A stretch of DNA of 64,000 nucleotides from Pontibacillus halophilus JSM 076056 = DSM 19796 (GTDB taxonomy: Bacteria > Bacillota > Bacilli > Bacillales > BH030062). The stretch is taken from positions 1-64,000 of the forward strand of contig NZ_AULI01000015.1 in NCBI RefSeq assembly GCF_000425205.1. Direction: 5' to 3'. Both the position numbers and the translations under genes were made by a program. Every line of letters begins with the position of its first letter. Positions within the stretch are counted from its first letter, which is position 1. Shown in pieces: positions 43,747 through 52,116 of this stretch. The notes below the pieces were generated by a model that made no database searches, was not told where the DNA came from, and was given only the letters and a program-made list of their open reading frames with translations.

Positions 43747-44967
43747 CTATGCTTCAGCTCCTAAAAGACTTTTGTTATTTTTAAGTCTTATTAGTGGAAG
43801 GGCTGTAATAGATGTACTAGCTATAATTAATCCCGCCCAAAAACCTATAGTCTGTGCAGATACGAAGTTTAATAAAAACCCTGTCAGCATCATTGAAATA
43901 GCGATTGTTACGTTCGAAACTGTTTCACTCAAAGCAAATGCCCTTCCATGTACGTATTCGGGAACTACTAGCATAGTAAGAGAGGTAAATGAAGCGTTAC
44001 CAATACCTGCACCTACGGTAGCTATAAGAATGAAAATTGCTGCCATCCATATGTTTGGAGATTGGCTCACTAAGATGTGTGCTCCGCCTTCAATAACAGT
44101 AGACAAAATTACTGCTAAAACAATCCACCGTTTAAATAGGTGGGCTACCATACCGCTAATCAAAAAGCCGATACCTAAACATGCATATAATATCCCAACA
44201 CCACGGTCTCCCTCTTGAAAAACTTGATACCCGTAAACACTGATAAGTACGTTAATGGCTCCTCCGCCTATAGGCCAAATAAAAGCTTGGATGGCTATAA
44301 CTTTTATGAGCAATGAATCCTTAAACTCACTCCAGAATGTACCATTATTGGGTGGGTGGTGAGTTATATCGTTTGGCCTATGCAAGGAAACGTTAAATTT
44401 AATTCTTAATATTAAAATTCCGGAAATAACGAACGTAAAAGCGTTAAATATAAATGCTACTTGTGTACCCACTAATGCACTCACTAGGCCACCCAAAGAC
44501 GCCCCTAATGTCATATTGATTCCACCCAAGGCTTGATCAATAGAATTTGCAACTGGAATATTTTCTTTATGTACAATTTTGGGAATCAAAGATTGTCTTG
44601 CTGGTAGGGATAGTGCAGAAAAAACCACTAGGAAAATTGATATTAGATAGGCAATCCATATGTCTTCTTTTGTGTTTATCAATAGTAAAGAGAGAGCCAA
44701 AATTGCTCGAGAAAAATCAGAAACAATAAGTATGATCTTTTTATTTATCCGATCAGACAAATAACCAGATATTGGTCCCATTATTAAAAATGGTAATGTG
44801 CGTGCTGCTAGGGTTATTCCAACGGCTAAGCCTGATTCAGTCAATTGTAGAAGTAAACTTAGTATAGCTACGCTACTAAACCAATCTCCGATGCCACTTA
44901 TGAAATTTGCTGAAACTAATTTACGGTATGGTTTTTCTTTAATTAATACGCTCCATAATTCCCTCAT
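43747..44967 (-). CDS. MFS exporter (MFS_3 / EntS-like)
   Basis: 406 residues, about 11-12 membrane helices. The N-terminus (VSANFISGIGDWF) and the loop motif GYLSDRINKK fit MFS_3 (EntS/macrolide efflux-type) transporters. It heads a minus-strand operon with the short peptide, methyltransferase and oxygenase genes, so export of their product, or self-protection, is the likely job. ATG follows GAGGAAT. Confidence 0.82.
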   Translation of the reverse strand: MRELWSVLIKEKPYRKLVSANFISGIGDWFSSVAILSLLLQLTESGLAVGITLAARTLPFLIMGPISGYLSDRINKKIILIVSDFSRAILALSLLLINTKEDIWIAYLISIFLVVFSALSLPARQSLIPKIVHKENIPVANSIDQALGGINMTLGASLGGLVSALVGTQVAFIFNAFTFVISGILILRIKFNVSLHRPNDITHHPPNNGTFWSEFKDSLLIKVIAIQAFIWPIGGGAINVLISVYGYQVFQEGDRGVGILYACLGIGFLISGMVAHLFKRWIVLAVILSTVIEGGAHILVSQSPNIWMAAIFILIATVGAGIGNASFTSLTMLVVPEYVHGRAFALSETVSNVTIAISMMLTGFLLNFVSAQTIGFWAGLIIASTSITALPLIRLKNNKSLLGAEA

Positions 44968-45346
44968 GAAATTCCTCGCTTATTAAATAGAGTGAAATGT
45001 TAAATAATGTATTGTAAGGACCTGGGTGAAAATTTACTAGAAATTCCACTGGCAGTCAACCAGTTTTTTAAATTTTCTGTATATAAAAACAAATTGAAAC
45101 CAACTTGTTCAATAATTGACTGGAGAGAGGAGGAATCTCAAGCGCGATAGATATTTGATATGAAAAGTAGTTATAGGGGATTTAACAGTTTCCACTGTTG
45201 AAAATAGCGATTATTTTAACTCGAATAAATAGAATGGGGGATAATTTATAGTGCAGCCTAGAAGTGCTTAGAAGATAAAAATGTATGAGCACTTTAAAAA
45301 AGTTTTACAGGGAGATAGGCTCTTGTTAGAGGATACGCCACTGTCA
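44968..45346. other. Intergenic region, little recognisable content
   Basis: Apart from a short palindrome (AACAGTTTCCACTGTT, 45187-45202) and an isolated AGGAGG with no following start codon near 45130, I see nothing. It should hold the promoter of the exporter operon. Confidence 0.4.
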
Positions 45347-45451
45347 TCATTTGCTTGTTTTCTTTTTCGTTGGAATATTATATTTCGCCCCGCTTTTCAT
45401 CATCTTTGTAAGTAGCTTCTTCTTGTCTTTTGCTGATAATTTAATAGCCAT
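45347..45451 (-). CDS. Small basic protein, 34 aa
   Basis: MAIKLSAKDKKKLLTKMMKS then a Lys-rich tail ending TKKKTSK. GGAG lies nine bases ahead of the ATG. Very basic and without a membrane helix, so possibly nucleic-acid-binding; function unknown. The short length leaves real doubt. Confidence 0.4.
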   Translation of the reverse strand: MAIKLSAKDKKKLLTKMMKSGAKYNIPTKKKTSK

Positions 45452-45534
45452 TTAATTCAACTCCATGAGGTTTTTACTACTAAAATGACCAAGATACGTA
45501 GAAAATATACATAGCCATCCTCCCTGCTAAATAG

Positions 45535-45577
45535 AATAAGTCTAGGACACTAAGACAGTGTCCTAGACTTATTTTTT
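45535..45577 (+). promoter_or_regulatory. Terminator hairpin just before the RHH-like gene
   Basis: AATAAGTCTAGGACACT/AGTGTCCTAGACTTATT with a five-base loop, then six T residues. The start codon of the next gene is 22 bases further on, so it acts as a leader attenuator or as an insulator. Confidence 0.8.
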
Positions 45578-45598
45578 ATTTGAAGGGGTGATGGACAG

Positions 45599-46234
45599 AT
45601 GGGAGAGACCTATAAAAAGGTTAGGCAAGTTAGATCGGATAAGAAAAGGGATGTAAAGCCTTTTGTTAGTCAAAAATATTATGAGTTTATTAGCACAATG
45701 TCCTATGTCACTCTCAGACCTATAAAAGATATCGCGGAAGAATTAAGTTTGCGGGGATTACGTTCTAAAGTGGTCATAGAACACGTTTCCAAGTCGTTTA
45801 AGCGAGATTACTACATGGGGGACACCATTATATATATAGGTGATGAAACTCTAGAAACTTCACGAACTAGGAGGATTGTGGGGAAGAAATCTAGAGTCAG
45901 TATGCGCTTTAGCCAAAGAGACTATGAGGACTTATCAAGCTTTGCATATGCCTTGGATATGACAATTGGTTCCGCTGCTTCGCTTCTTTTAGAAGAGACA
46001 ATTTCAGAGTCTCAAATTGTGCATTCAATTCTAAAAGACTACATTTCGGGGAGTCTAGAACCACAAAGACTAAAGCACCTCTCTCAACTATATAAGGAAT
46101 TAAGGAAAAGTAATGATTCAGATGAAGTTTTGACCTTTTCGCATTTTGTGTTGGGGTTGTTCGATGAGCTACGAGCAACTCAACATAACTTTATAAATAA
46201 AATCAATAGGTGGATTGATGAACACATAGATTGA
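45599..46234 (+). CDS. Hypothetical protein with two RHH-like segments, 211 aa
   Basis: Two segments have the look of ribbon-helix-helix folds: PFVSQKYYEFISTMSYV at about 22-50 and SMRFSQRDYEDLSSFAYAL at about 100-130. RHH proteins commonly bind oriT or promoter DNA. The following 750 bp hold a candidate oriT and the relaxase-like gene, so a relaxosome accessory role is possible. ATG follows AAGGGGTG. It is preceded by a strong hairpin. Confidence 0.55.
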   Translation: MGETYKKVRQVRSDKKRDVKPFVSQKYYEFISTMSYVTLRPIKDIAEELSLRGLRSKVVIEHVSKSFKRDYYMGDTIIYIGDETLETSRTRRIVGKKSRVSMRFSQRDYEDLSSFAYALDMTIGSAASLLLEETISESQIVHSILKDYISGSLEPQRLKHLSQLYKELRKSNDSDEVLTFSHFVLGLFDELRATQHNFINKINRWIDEHID

Positions 46235-46553
46235 TAGTGCGTAACCCAGTGTCTATAAGAGCGGATGTAACAGCTGAAAGCGCTGGTTATTATAACAATC
46301 TGTCCAAAAGGTTATATACCAATTATATATAAGTTATATATAACATCTTTATAGCTTATATAGATGTTGAAATGAGTTTACATTAGCCGTTCTATCATAG
46401 GGTTACCTCCTTTAAACAAACATTAATTTGTTTATTGTACTAACATCGCATATGCATCTTTAATGCACTACATTAACAAGCTGCTGACATGGTTATTGTT
46501 AAAATGCTCTTTGCATTTACAAACAGTGTTTTAACGTTAATAAGACCATATGC

Positions 46554-46595
46554 GGAGGGCTAACCCAGCCGTGCCCTCCGGGGTAGGGCCTCCAT
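46554..46595. other. Candidate origin of transfer (oriT) hairpin
   Basis: GGAGGGC/GCCCTCC with a 12-base loop, followed by a short GC-rich tail, in an otherwise AT-rich region. It lies about 400 bp upstream of the replication-relaxation family gene. Position and structure suit a nick-region hairpin; the nick site is not determinable from the sequence. Confidence 0.4.
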
Positions 46596-46898
46596 GTGGA
46601 ACCGACTAAACCCTTGATACTCTAGTGTTTTCTTTGAAATCTGAATCCCAACTAAAATATATAATTGCACTAATAAAACACTAATAATAAGAGCCGTTTT
46701 TGCACTGTTAATTGGGTTGTGTTTTTATTATTATTAGTGTCTTAATGAGTGAGTAGATATGGACAAATCTCTCGATTTATAGTAGTTTTTCTATATTGGA
46801 AATCCTCGCAGCTAATACATAAATCCTTATGTTTATTCGTTGTAATATGCAAAGGCATGTTTATTAGGGCGATACTAACTAAATAAGAACATTACCAG

Positions 46899-46969
46899 AA
46901 TCCCTGGAGTGATATGAGTTAAGTTAATGGTTACCGTTAACTTTCTTATATGACTTCAGGGATTTTTTT
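46899..46969 (+). promoter_or_regulatory. Leader attenuator-type hairpin before the relaxase/VirD4 operon
   Basis: AATCCCTGGAGT.../...ACTTCAGGGATT outer stem with inner stem AAGTTAA/TTAACTT, then seven T residues and a ribosome site. Confidence 0.8.
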
Positions 46970-46991
46970 GTTTTAAGGGAGGTCGAACATC

Positions 46992-48359
46992 TTGATTAAT
47001 GAAAACCCTTTGTTCGATGTAACGGGGGAGCATGTTTATGAAGGGGGGATCTATCAAAGGAGATTAGTGGTCGATGAAAGGTATATGCAGCTTTTTGCCT
47101 TCTTGCAAACTAGCAGGCTTCTTAAAACCAAACAATTGGAGAGTCTTTTCGTGGATTACTTCGGTAACAGTATTAACGACAGGACGATGAGGAAACGGTT
47201 AAACAAATTCGTAGAATACGATGTACTAGCTAGTAAACAATTAGACTATGGTGTTGGCGCGCAAAAATACAATGTATACCGCTTAGGAGATAAAGGAGCA
47301 GAGCTTCTCCAAGACTACAAGTTGTTAGAAGCGAACATGGATTCCAACCACCTATATTCTCTATTCTCTAAGACCAACTATGACCATTACTTAGCTACAC
47401 AGGAGATGTTAATCAGAACACTAACGGGGGCTAAGGCTTATCAAGCGCACAATGATGTAGAAGCTGGACAAGTTTTCACCAATCTCCATTCAATAAACCC
47501 ATCTTCTCACCCTTATCTTGATATGGAGAGTAAGAGTGTTCTGTTAACGCCAGATTGGATTATAAAATCCAATAATAAGCTACTCTCCATTGAATGCGAT
47601 AGCGGAACAGAGGTGCAAAGACACATTGTAGATAAGTTAGAGAGGTACATGACGTTAGCGCATTATTACAAAGATGAAGAACACCATGTTCTATTCGGAA
47701 TCATCGACAAAAGCTTTCCGACTCGAATAGCCGCTAACAATAACAGGAGTAGACGTGTCTCTAACATTAAGCAACTAATAATTGAACTCCCGGGCTTTAT
47801 AAATAGTAACTTGAATTTACAAGTTATCAGCATGGAACGAACAAAACAGGTTGGGCCAAGACCCTTAATGCTCCAACCCTTGACTGAAGACAATAGAAAG
47901 ATCCGTATGAAAGTGTTCTATCGCTCATTAGCAAGAAAAGCAGATTATCCTTTCTCATTAACCAAACGTTCAAAGGATATAGAGGAAACGGTTCTCACTG
48001 CCATTAAGGAGCAAGTCGGAATTAAACCAGACTATATTGTTGAGGAAGAGGGGACCGCTTCAAGTCCATCTCTTTCTGTATTCTTCATGTTAAGGGAAGG
48101 GGATGTAAAGAGTTTAGCCAGACTGAAGTCCCTATCTAATGAATCAACCATACGCATACTTAATGCTGCAGGAATTCCGGTGAAAAGAGTATACGGTGTT
48201 TACTACGACCACGATGAACTTATCTATGACAATGTTCCGATTAATTGCGATGAGCACGTTTTCTTCTCTAGTATTAAGAGTCTTGCTCATCCAGGTTGTA
48301 ACACAGGGATATACAAAAGGTTAACAAAGACAAGAGTGCAGGAGGTAGGTTATGAATAA
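46992..48359 (+). CDS. Replication-relaxation family protein, relaxase candidate
   Basis: 455 residues. Residues 25-110 are a winged helix (LQTSRLLKTKQLESLFVDYF, then NDRTMRKRLNKFVEYDVL), typical of the Replic_Relax family. Residues 170-230 hold LLTPDWIIKSNNKLLSIECD, with an Asp and Glu pair of restriction-fold type. Some members in Bacillus plasmids act as mobilisation relaxases. No canonical relaxase motif (HUH triad) is visible in the window, so this is the best candidate. TTG 46992 follows GGGAGGT. The gene overlaps virD4 by eight bases. Confidence 0.65.
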   Translation: MINENPLFDVTGEHVYEGGIYQRRLVVDERYMQLFAFLQTSRLLKTKQLESLFVDYFGNSINDRTMRKRLNKFVEYDVLASKQLDYGVGAQKYNVYRLGDKGAELLQDYKLLEANMDSNHLYSLFSKTNYDHYLATQEMLIRTLTGAKAYQAHNDVEAGQVFTNLHSINPSSHPYLDMESKSVLLTPDWIIKSNNKLLSIECDSGTEVQRHIVDKLERYMTLAHYYKDEEHHVLFGIIDKSFPTRIAANNNRSRRVSNIKQLIIELPGFINSNLNLQVISMERTKQVGPRPLMLQPLTEDNRKIRMKVFYRSLARKADYPFSLTKRSKDIEETVLTAIKEQVGIKPDYIVEEEGTASSPSLSVFFMLREGDVKSLARLKSLSNESTIRILNAAGIPVKRVYGVYYDHDELIYDNVPINCDEHVFFSSIKSLAHPGCNTGIYKRLTKTRVQEVGYE

Positions 48360-51213
48360 GGAGAAAATCCTACGCAATATGCCTTTAATACTGGTTAGTA
48401 CGTTATTAGTGATTGGACTAATATTAACTATTAGAGGGATTGTTAAATATGTTCTATTGTTTACTACTCCCATTTCTTCACCACCCATGGAGAATTGGTG
48501 GTTAGGGAACCCATTTGAACCTTCAATAATTGAACTAGGGTTAACAACCCTTTTCTTGATTGTAGGTTGGGCGCTGGCGACAAGAGTCATAGCATTCCAA
48601 AAGCCGGTGTTCAGATTTGGATTTGGGATTCTAATGGTGATGGGGATATTCTTTCAATACATTTGGACAAGTTCCGCTCCGGTATACACTGAGGTATTCC
48701 CATTCTTTCTAAATCAATTAGAGTTGATTGATCCTAGATACACGACGTTTAAAGAGGTCATGGTAGCGGATATTAATGGGTTACTTTATTTGCTTTTATC
48801 TCTACCGCTTGTAATAAGTGTGTTGGTCATGTTTTGGCTCGGGAACTTGTATACCCAATACCAGCATGAAACCAATGAATTTGTTCGTACATGGAAGATT
48901 AGCTTACCGAAATTCAAAAACTTCTTCGATAGGCAAGAAGTATCTAAGTATCCAGATGTGGAGTTAGGTGCCAATATTAAAACGAAAGAGATGGTTCTTC
49001 AAAAAGGAAAAGACCGCACGTTAAACAACGTCATTATTGGTCCTATTGGGTCAGGTAAGACATCCGCTTTAGTATTGCCTATGATTTCAAACGATTTAAA
49101 GCACATGGCTAGAATGATTAATGGCTTACCTGAAGCATACGAACAAGAGGACTTCCATTCAGAAGATGTTAAAGGGAATTTTCTAAACGGGATAACGGTG
49201 GTAGAGCCTTCTAACGACCTCTGTCAGAAAACCTATAAGCTAGCCTTGGCTCACGACATTCCCGAAGAAGCGATTTATTATATAGACCCGACCAATCCCA
49301 ATACCAAATCTATAAACCCGCTTCATGGTCCAACAGATAAAGTGGCCGAAACGTTTGTACAGGTTATTGAAGGCATTGGAAAGCAGACGGAATTCTTCTT
49401 TGAGCAATCTCAAAGGGTACACCTAAAGCATTATGTGTATTTACTGAAGCTACATGATCCCGAAGCGGTCCCGACTTTCGATGATTTGATTGATATGTAC
49501 AACAATGCGCAGCTGGTCCATCATATGCATGTGAGATTGAAACAGACGATTCCTGAAAATATTAACTATATTGAGGATAGAGATGAACGAAACCATTGGA
49601 AGATAGTGAAGGGGATAGATGAATGGTTTGACGCAAGTCTAGCAATCAAAGAGGAACGCAAAGGTGCAGTTTCCATGAAAGTCCGTATAGAAGATGAGTC
49701 CAGCCCTTACAATAATGAGTACGAATACTTCGATACTAAAGAAACGTTTGTCGTTGGTTTGCGGAACATCTTAAATGATATTAGCGCGAACAAACTTGTT
49801 AGACGGGTGTTGTTTGGACATAGTGACTTCTCCTTTGATACTCACTTAGAAGTAGGTGGGCTCCTTATTGTAAACACCGCTAAAGGTGAGTTGGGTGGCT
49901 TGTCTGATACGATTGGTAGATTCGTAGTGTTAATGATGCAAAATGCCGTATTTAGGAGAGAGCCGAACGTGAGTCCTTTCCACAGCATGATTATAGATGA
50001 ATTCCCTGACTACATTACAGAACCATTCGCTTCGTTCCCTGCACAATCCCGTAAGTACAAGGCGATTATCACCATTGTCGCTCAAACAGTAGCTCAGTTG
50101 TCTCGAGAATACTCCGATGACTTCCTACATACTCTCCTAGCGACCTGTCGGCATAAGTTTTGCTATGGTGATGTGGATGAGAAAACCGCTACGTTGTTCT
50201 CTTCCATATTTGGAGAGAAGGACGAATACAAGGAAAGCGGTTCTGAACAATCCGTATCTTCTATGTTGGATGGTTCGACTATGAGGGAAGGTTTTACCAC
50301 CTCTAAAGAACGCGAAGTCATAATGTCTCCTAGTGACATTATCTTTCAAGATAAGTTTGTGTGTGCTGTGAAATTGGTTGAGGATAACAAACCTATACAG
50401 GTACAGCAAATCCAAGCTAATTTTGTACCGCGGGAAGAGTTTACGAAGGCTTCTATCTTAGCAGATCGTGAAAAGGGTATTTTCTGGTTGCAAAAGCGTA
50501 AGGAGTGGGCCGACACATTTAATGCTCAAGACAATTATGAACGATTGGATGAAGAAGCCGAGGAGATCCTAACTGAAGATGTACCTCCTGAAGAATTGTA
50601 TTTGAATGAAACCCCCATAGTGGAAGATTCAAATGAAGAAGAGGTTGTGGAGGTAGAAGAGCCACCGTTATTAGAGTTAAATCGAGGTTCTTCACGTCCT
50701 CGAACAGTTATCTCTACGGTAGATGAAGTAACACCCTCTAACACTTCCACAGCAGTTCTAGATCCACCCGCTGAATCTAGTACCGCTTCTCATAGAGAAA
50801 CGAACGACAGGATAGTCAATGATACAAGGGATGACGATTCACAGGTGCAACACACTCCAAAGTCTAAGCAGCATGTGGATTCTATGATTATCGACGATTT
50901 AGATGAAGAGGAAGCGGAGAAAGGAAAAGATTCTGTTAGCCAATCGACTAATAGAGTCCTTTCAGTAGAGGAAGCATTGCTACAAGAGAAGGAGAGTAGT
51001 CAAACTAGCTCCACAAGCCCTAAGAGCGGTTCTCATTCTATGATAGACGATGACGAGTTAAGTGCTGATGAACTAAATATGTTCAAGATGTTCCCTGGTG
51101 AGACAGAAAAAACTAATCTACCTATCGAAGCAAATAATAGAGAGATTAGTGAGCCTGACCCGCTTTTTGAGCAAGAGATTGAAAGGCACTTAGATAGTTT
51201 AAATAGAGAATAA
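48352..51213 (+). CDS. virD4: VirD4/TraG-type coupling protein
   Basis: 953 residues. N-terminal membrane helices (about 10-35, 55-85, 135-165) are followed by the NTPase domain: Walker A GPIGSGKTSALVLP near residue 226 and Walker B MIIDEFPDYI near 545. The C-terminal ~200 residues are acidic and low-complexity, repeated Glu/Asp/Ser, probably for relaxosome contact. It links the DNA-relaxase complex to the channel. Start ATG overlaps the relaxase-like gene. Confidence 0.9.
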   Translation: MNKEKILRNMPLILVSTLLVIGLILTIRGIVKYVLLFTTPISSPPMENWWLGNPFEPSIIELGLTTLFLIVGWALATRVIAFQKPVFRFGFGILMVMGIFFQYIWTSSAPVYTEVFPFFLNQLELIDPRYTTFKEVMVADINGLLYLLLSLPLVISVLVMFWLGNLYTQYQHETNEFVRTWKISLPKFKNFFDRQEVSKYPDVELGANIKTKEMVLQKGKDRTLNNVIIGPIGSGKTSALVLPMISNDLKHMARMINGLPEAYEQEDFHSEDVKGNFLNGITVVEPSNDLCQKTYKLALAHDIPEEAIYYIDPTNPNTKSINPLHGPTDKVAETFVQVIEGIGKQTEFFFEQSQRVHLKHYVYLLKLHDPEAVPTFDDLIDMYNNAQLVHHMHVRLKQTIPENINYIEDRDERNHWKIVKGIDEWFDASLAIKEERKGAVSMKVRIEDESSPYNNEYEYFDTKETFVVGLRNILNDISANKLVRRVLFGHSDFSFDTHLEVGGLLIVNTAKGELGGLSDTIGRFVVLMMQNAVFRREPNVSPFHSMIIDEFPDYITEPFASFPAQSRKYKAIITIVAQTVAQLSREYSDDFLHTLLATCRHKFCYGDVDEKTATLFSSIFGEKDEYKESGSEQSVSSMLDGSTMREGFTTSKEREVIMSPSDIIFQDKFVCAVKLVEDNKPIQVQQIQANFVPREEFTKASILADREKGIFWLQKRKEWADTFNAQDNYERLDEEAEEILTEDVPPEELYLNETPIVEDSNEEEVVEVEEPPLLELNRGSSRPRTVISTVDEVTPSNTSTAVLDPPAESSTASHRETNDRIVNDTRDDDSQVQHTPKSKQHVDSMIIDDLDEEEAEKGKDSVSQSTNRVLSVEEALLQEKESSQTSSTSPKSGSHSMIDDDELSADELNMFKMFPGETEKTNLPIEANNREISEPDPLFEQEIERHLDSLNRE

Positions 51214-51359
51214 AGTAACCAAAAGCGATTTTCACCTATTTGTACCTCGATGTTCCTTCTTTATATTATGAATAACTATATATAATATCTATATACATGA
51301 GGCGTTACGCATATAAAGTTTCTTCAAAATAAAGAGGAACCGAGGTACATACCTCAATA

Positions 51360-51464
51360 TCAAGATGTTTTACGAAAGAAGACGTGACTCCTCACACCCA
51401 AGTGTCTCTTTTCCTGTGACTTGATCTCCCACTTTCTTATTTCAGCAAGAATAGTTGAAATCAT
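51360..51464 (-). CDS. Possible small protein, 34 aa
   Basis: MISTILAEIRKWEIKSQEKR then HLGVRSHVFFRKTS. An excellent AGGAGGT site lies six bases ahead of the ATG. Basic, one amphipathic helix. No family. The ribosome site is the only strong evidence. Confidence 0.35.
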   Translation of the reverse strand: MISTILAEIRKWEIKSQEKRHLGVRSHVFFRKTS

Positions 51465-51635
51465 AGTCGGACCTCCTATTCTATATAAAAAGCGGTGCTC
51501 GTGCGCTAACACGATCACCTTAGTAATCCAACCACAGAATGCTGTGGCGCGGTTAAGACGAGTAACCCACCCTACGATTCCGTTAAGAGTATATAAAGAG
51601 CGGGTTATTTTTTATAGTATGCATCCCGTTAATTT

Positions 51636-51658
51636 AAAAAGTAATTTGATTACTTTTT
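51636..51658. promoter_or_regulatory. Palindrome upstream of DUF2325 copy 2
   Basis: The core AAGTAATTTGATTACTT reappears with one base changed at 52068-52086 on the other side of the DUF2325 gene. It may be an operator. Confidence 0.45.
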
Positions 51659-51739
51659 AAATTTTAGTCGATAAAGACTTTACTTTTTCCGATTATTCAA
51701 TTATACTTTGTATAACAAATCACTTCGGAGGTGGCCGAA

Positions 51740-52048
51740 ATGAAAAAGGTGTTGATGGTAGGAGGAAAAAACTATAGATCAATTGCTCAGAAGAGCAAAC
51801 AACTTAACATTCAAGTCATCCATAAAGCTGATTATAAAAAGGAAAGGCGAACACATACTTATTTCGAAAAACACATTAAAGAAGTGGATTGCGTCGTTTT
51901 ATTTATCAATGCATGCTCCCATGATAATATGTGGAGAATACGAGAACTAACTAAAAGATATAACAAACCCATTGTTTACACTCGCGGAACAGGAACGACG
52001 AATGCTTTTACAATAGCGATCCAACGAATGAAGCCCAAAGTAGGTTAA
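51740..52048 (+). CDS. DUF2325 family protein (copy 2)
   Basis: 102 residues, same layout as the copy at 5692-6003: VGG near the start, VVLFINACSHDNMW, KPIVYTRGTG. Conserved Cys-x-His and KPI/V-Y-x-x-G positions are shared. ATG 51740 follows CGGAGGTGG. It stands alone between two palindromes at the head of the type I restriction locus. Confidence 0.8.
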   Translation: MKKVLMVGGKNYRSIAQKSKQLNIQVIHKADYKKERRTHTYFEKHIKEVDCVVLFINACSHDNMWRIRELTKRYNKPIVYTRGTGTTNAFTIAIQRMKPKVG

Positions 52049-52067
52049 TTTTTTTAAGTCACTCAAT

Positions 52068-52086
52068 AAAGTAATTTAATTACTTT
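52068..52086. promoter_or_regulatory. Palindrome upstream of the methyltransferase-TRD gene
   Basis: AAAGTAATTTAATTACTTT, sister of the palindrome at 51636-51658, lies 30 bases ahead of the next gene. Confidence 0.45.
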
Positions 52087-52116
52087 ATAAAATAAAACGA
52101 AAATGGAGGAGTTAAT

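Larger units (their letters stand above)
46235..46991. other. Intergenic region with candidate oriT and nested repeats
   Basis: It contains AT-rich inverted repeats (TATATAA-type, 46300-46375), a GC-rich hairpin (46554-46595), an inverted repeat ACACTAATAATAA/TTATTATTAGTGT (46678-46690 and 46738-46750) with an ATTAACAGTGCA element at its centre, and a leader hairpin at 46899-46969. This is the most repeat-dense non-coding stretch upstream of the relaxase candidate. Confidence 0.55.
51214..51739. other. Intergenic region between virD4 and the restriction locus
   Basis: It contains a small minus-strand frame (51360-51464), a run of structured GC-richer sequence at 51490-51600 (ending in GCGGGTTATTTTTT), and a palindrome AAAAAGTAATTTGATTACTT (51636-51655). 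No other gene is supported. Confidence 0.4.
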
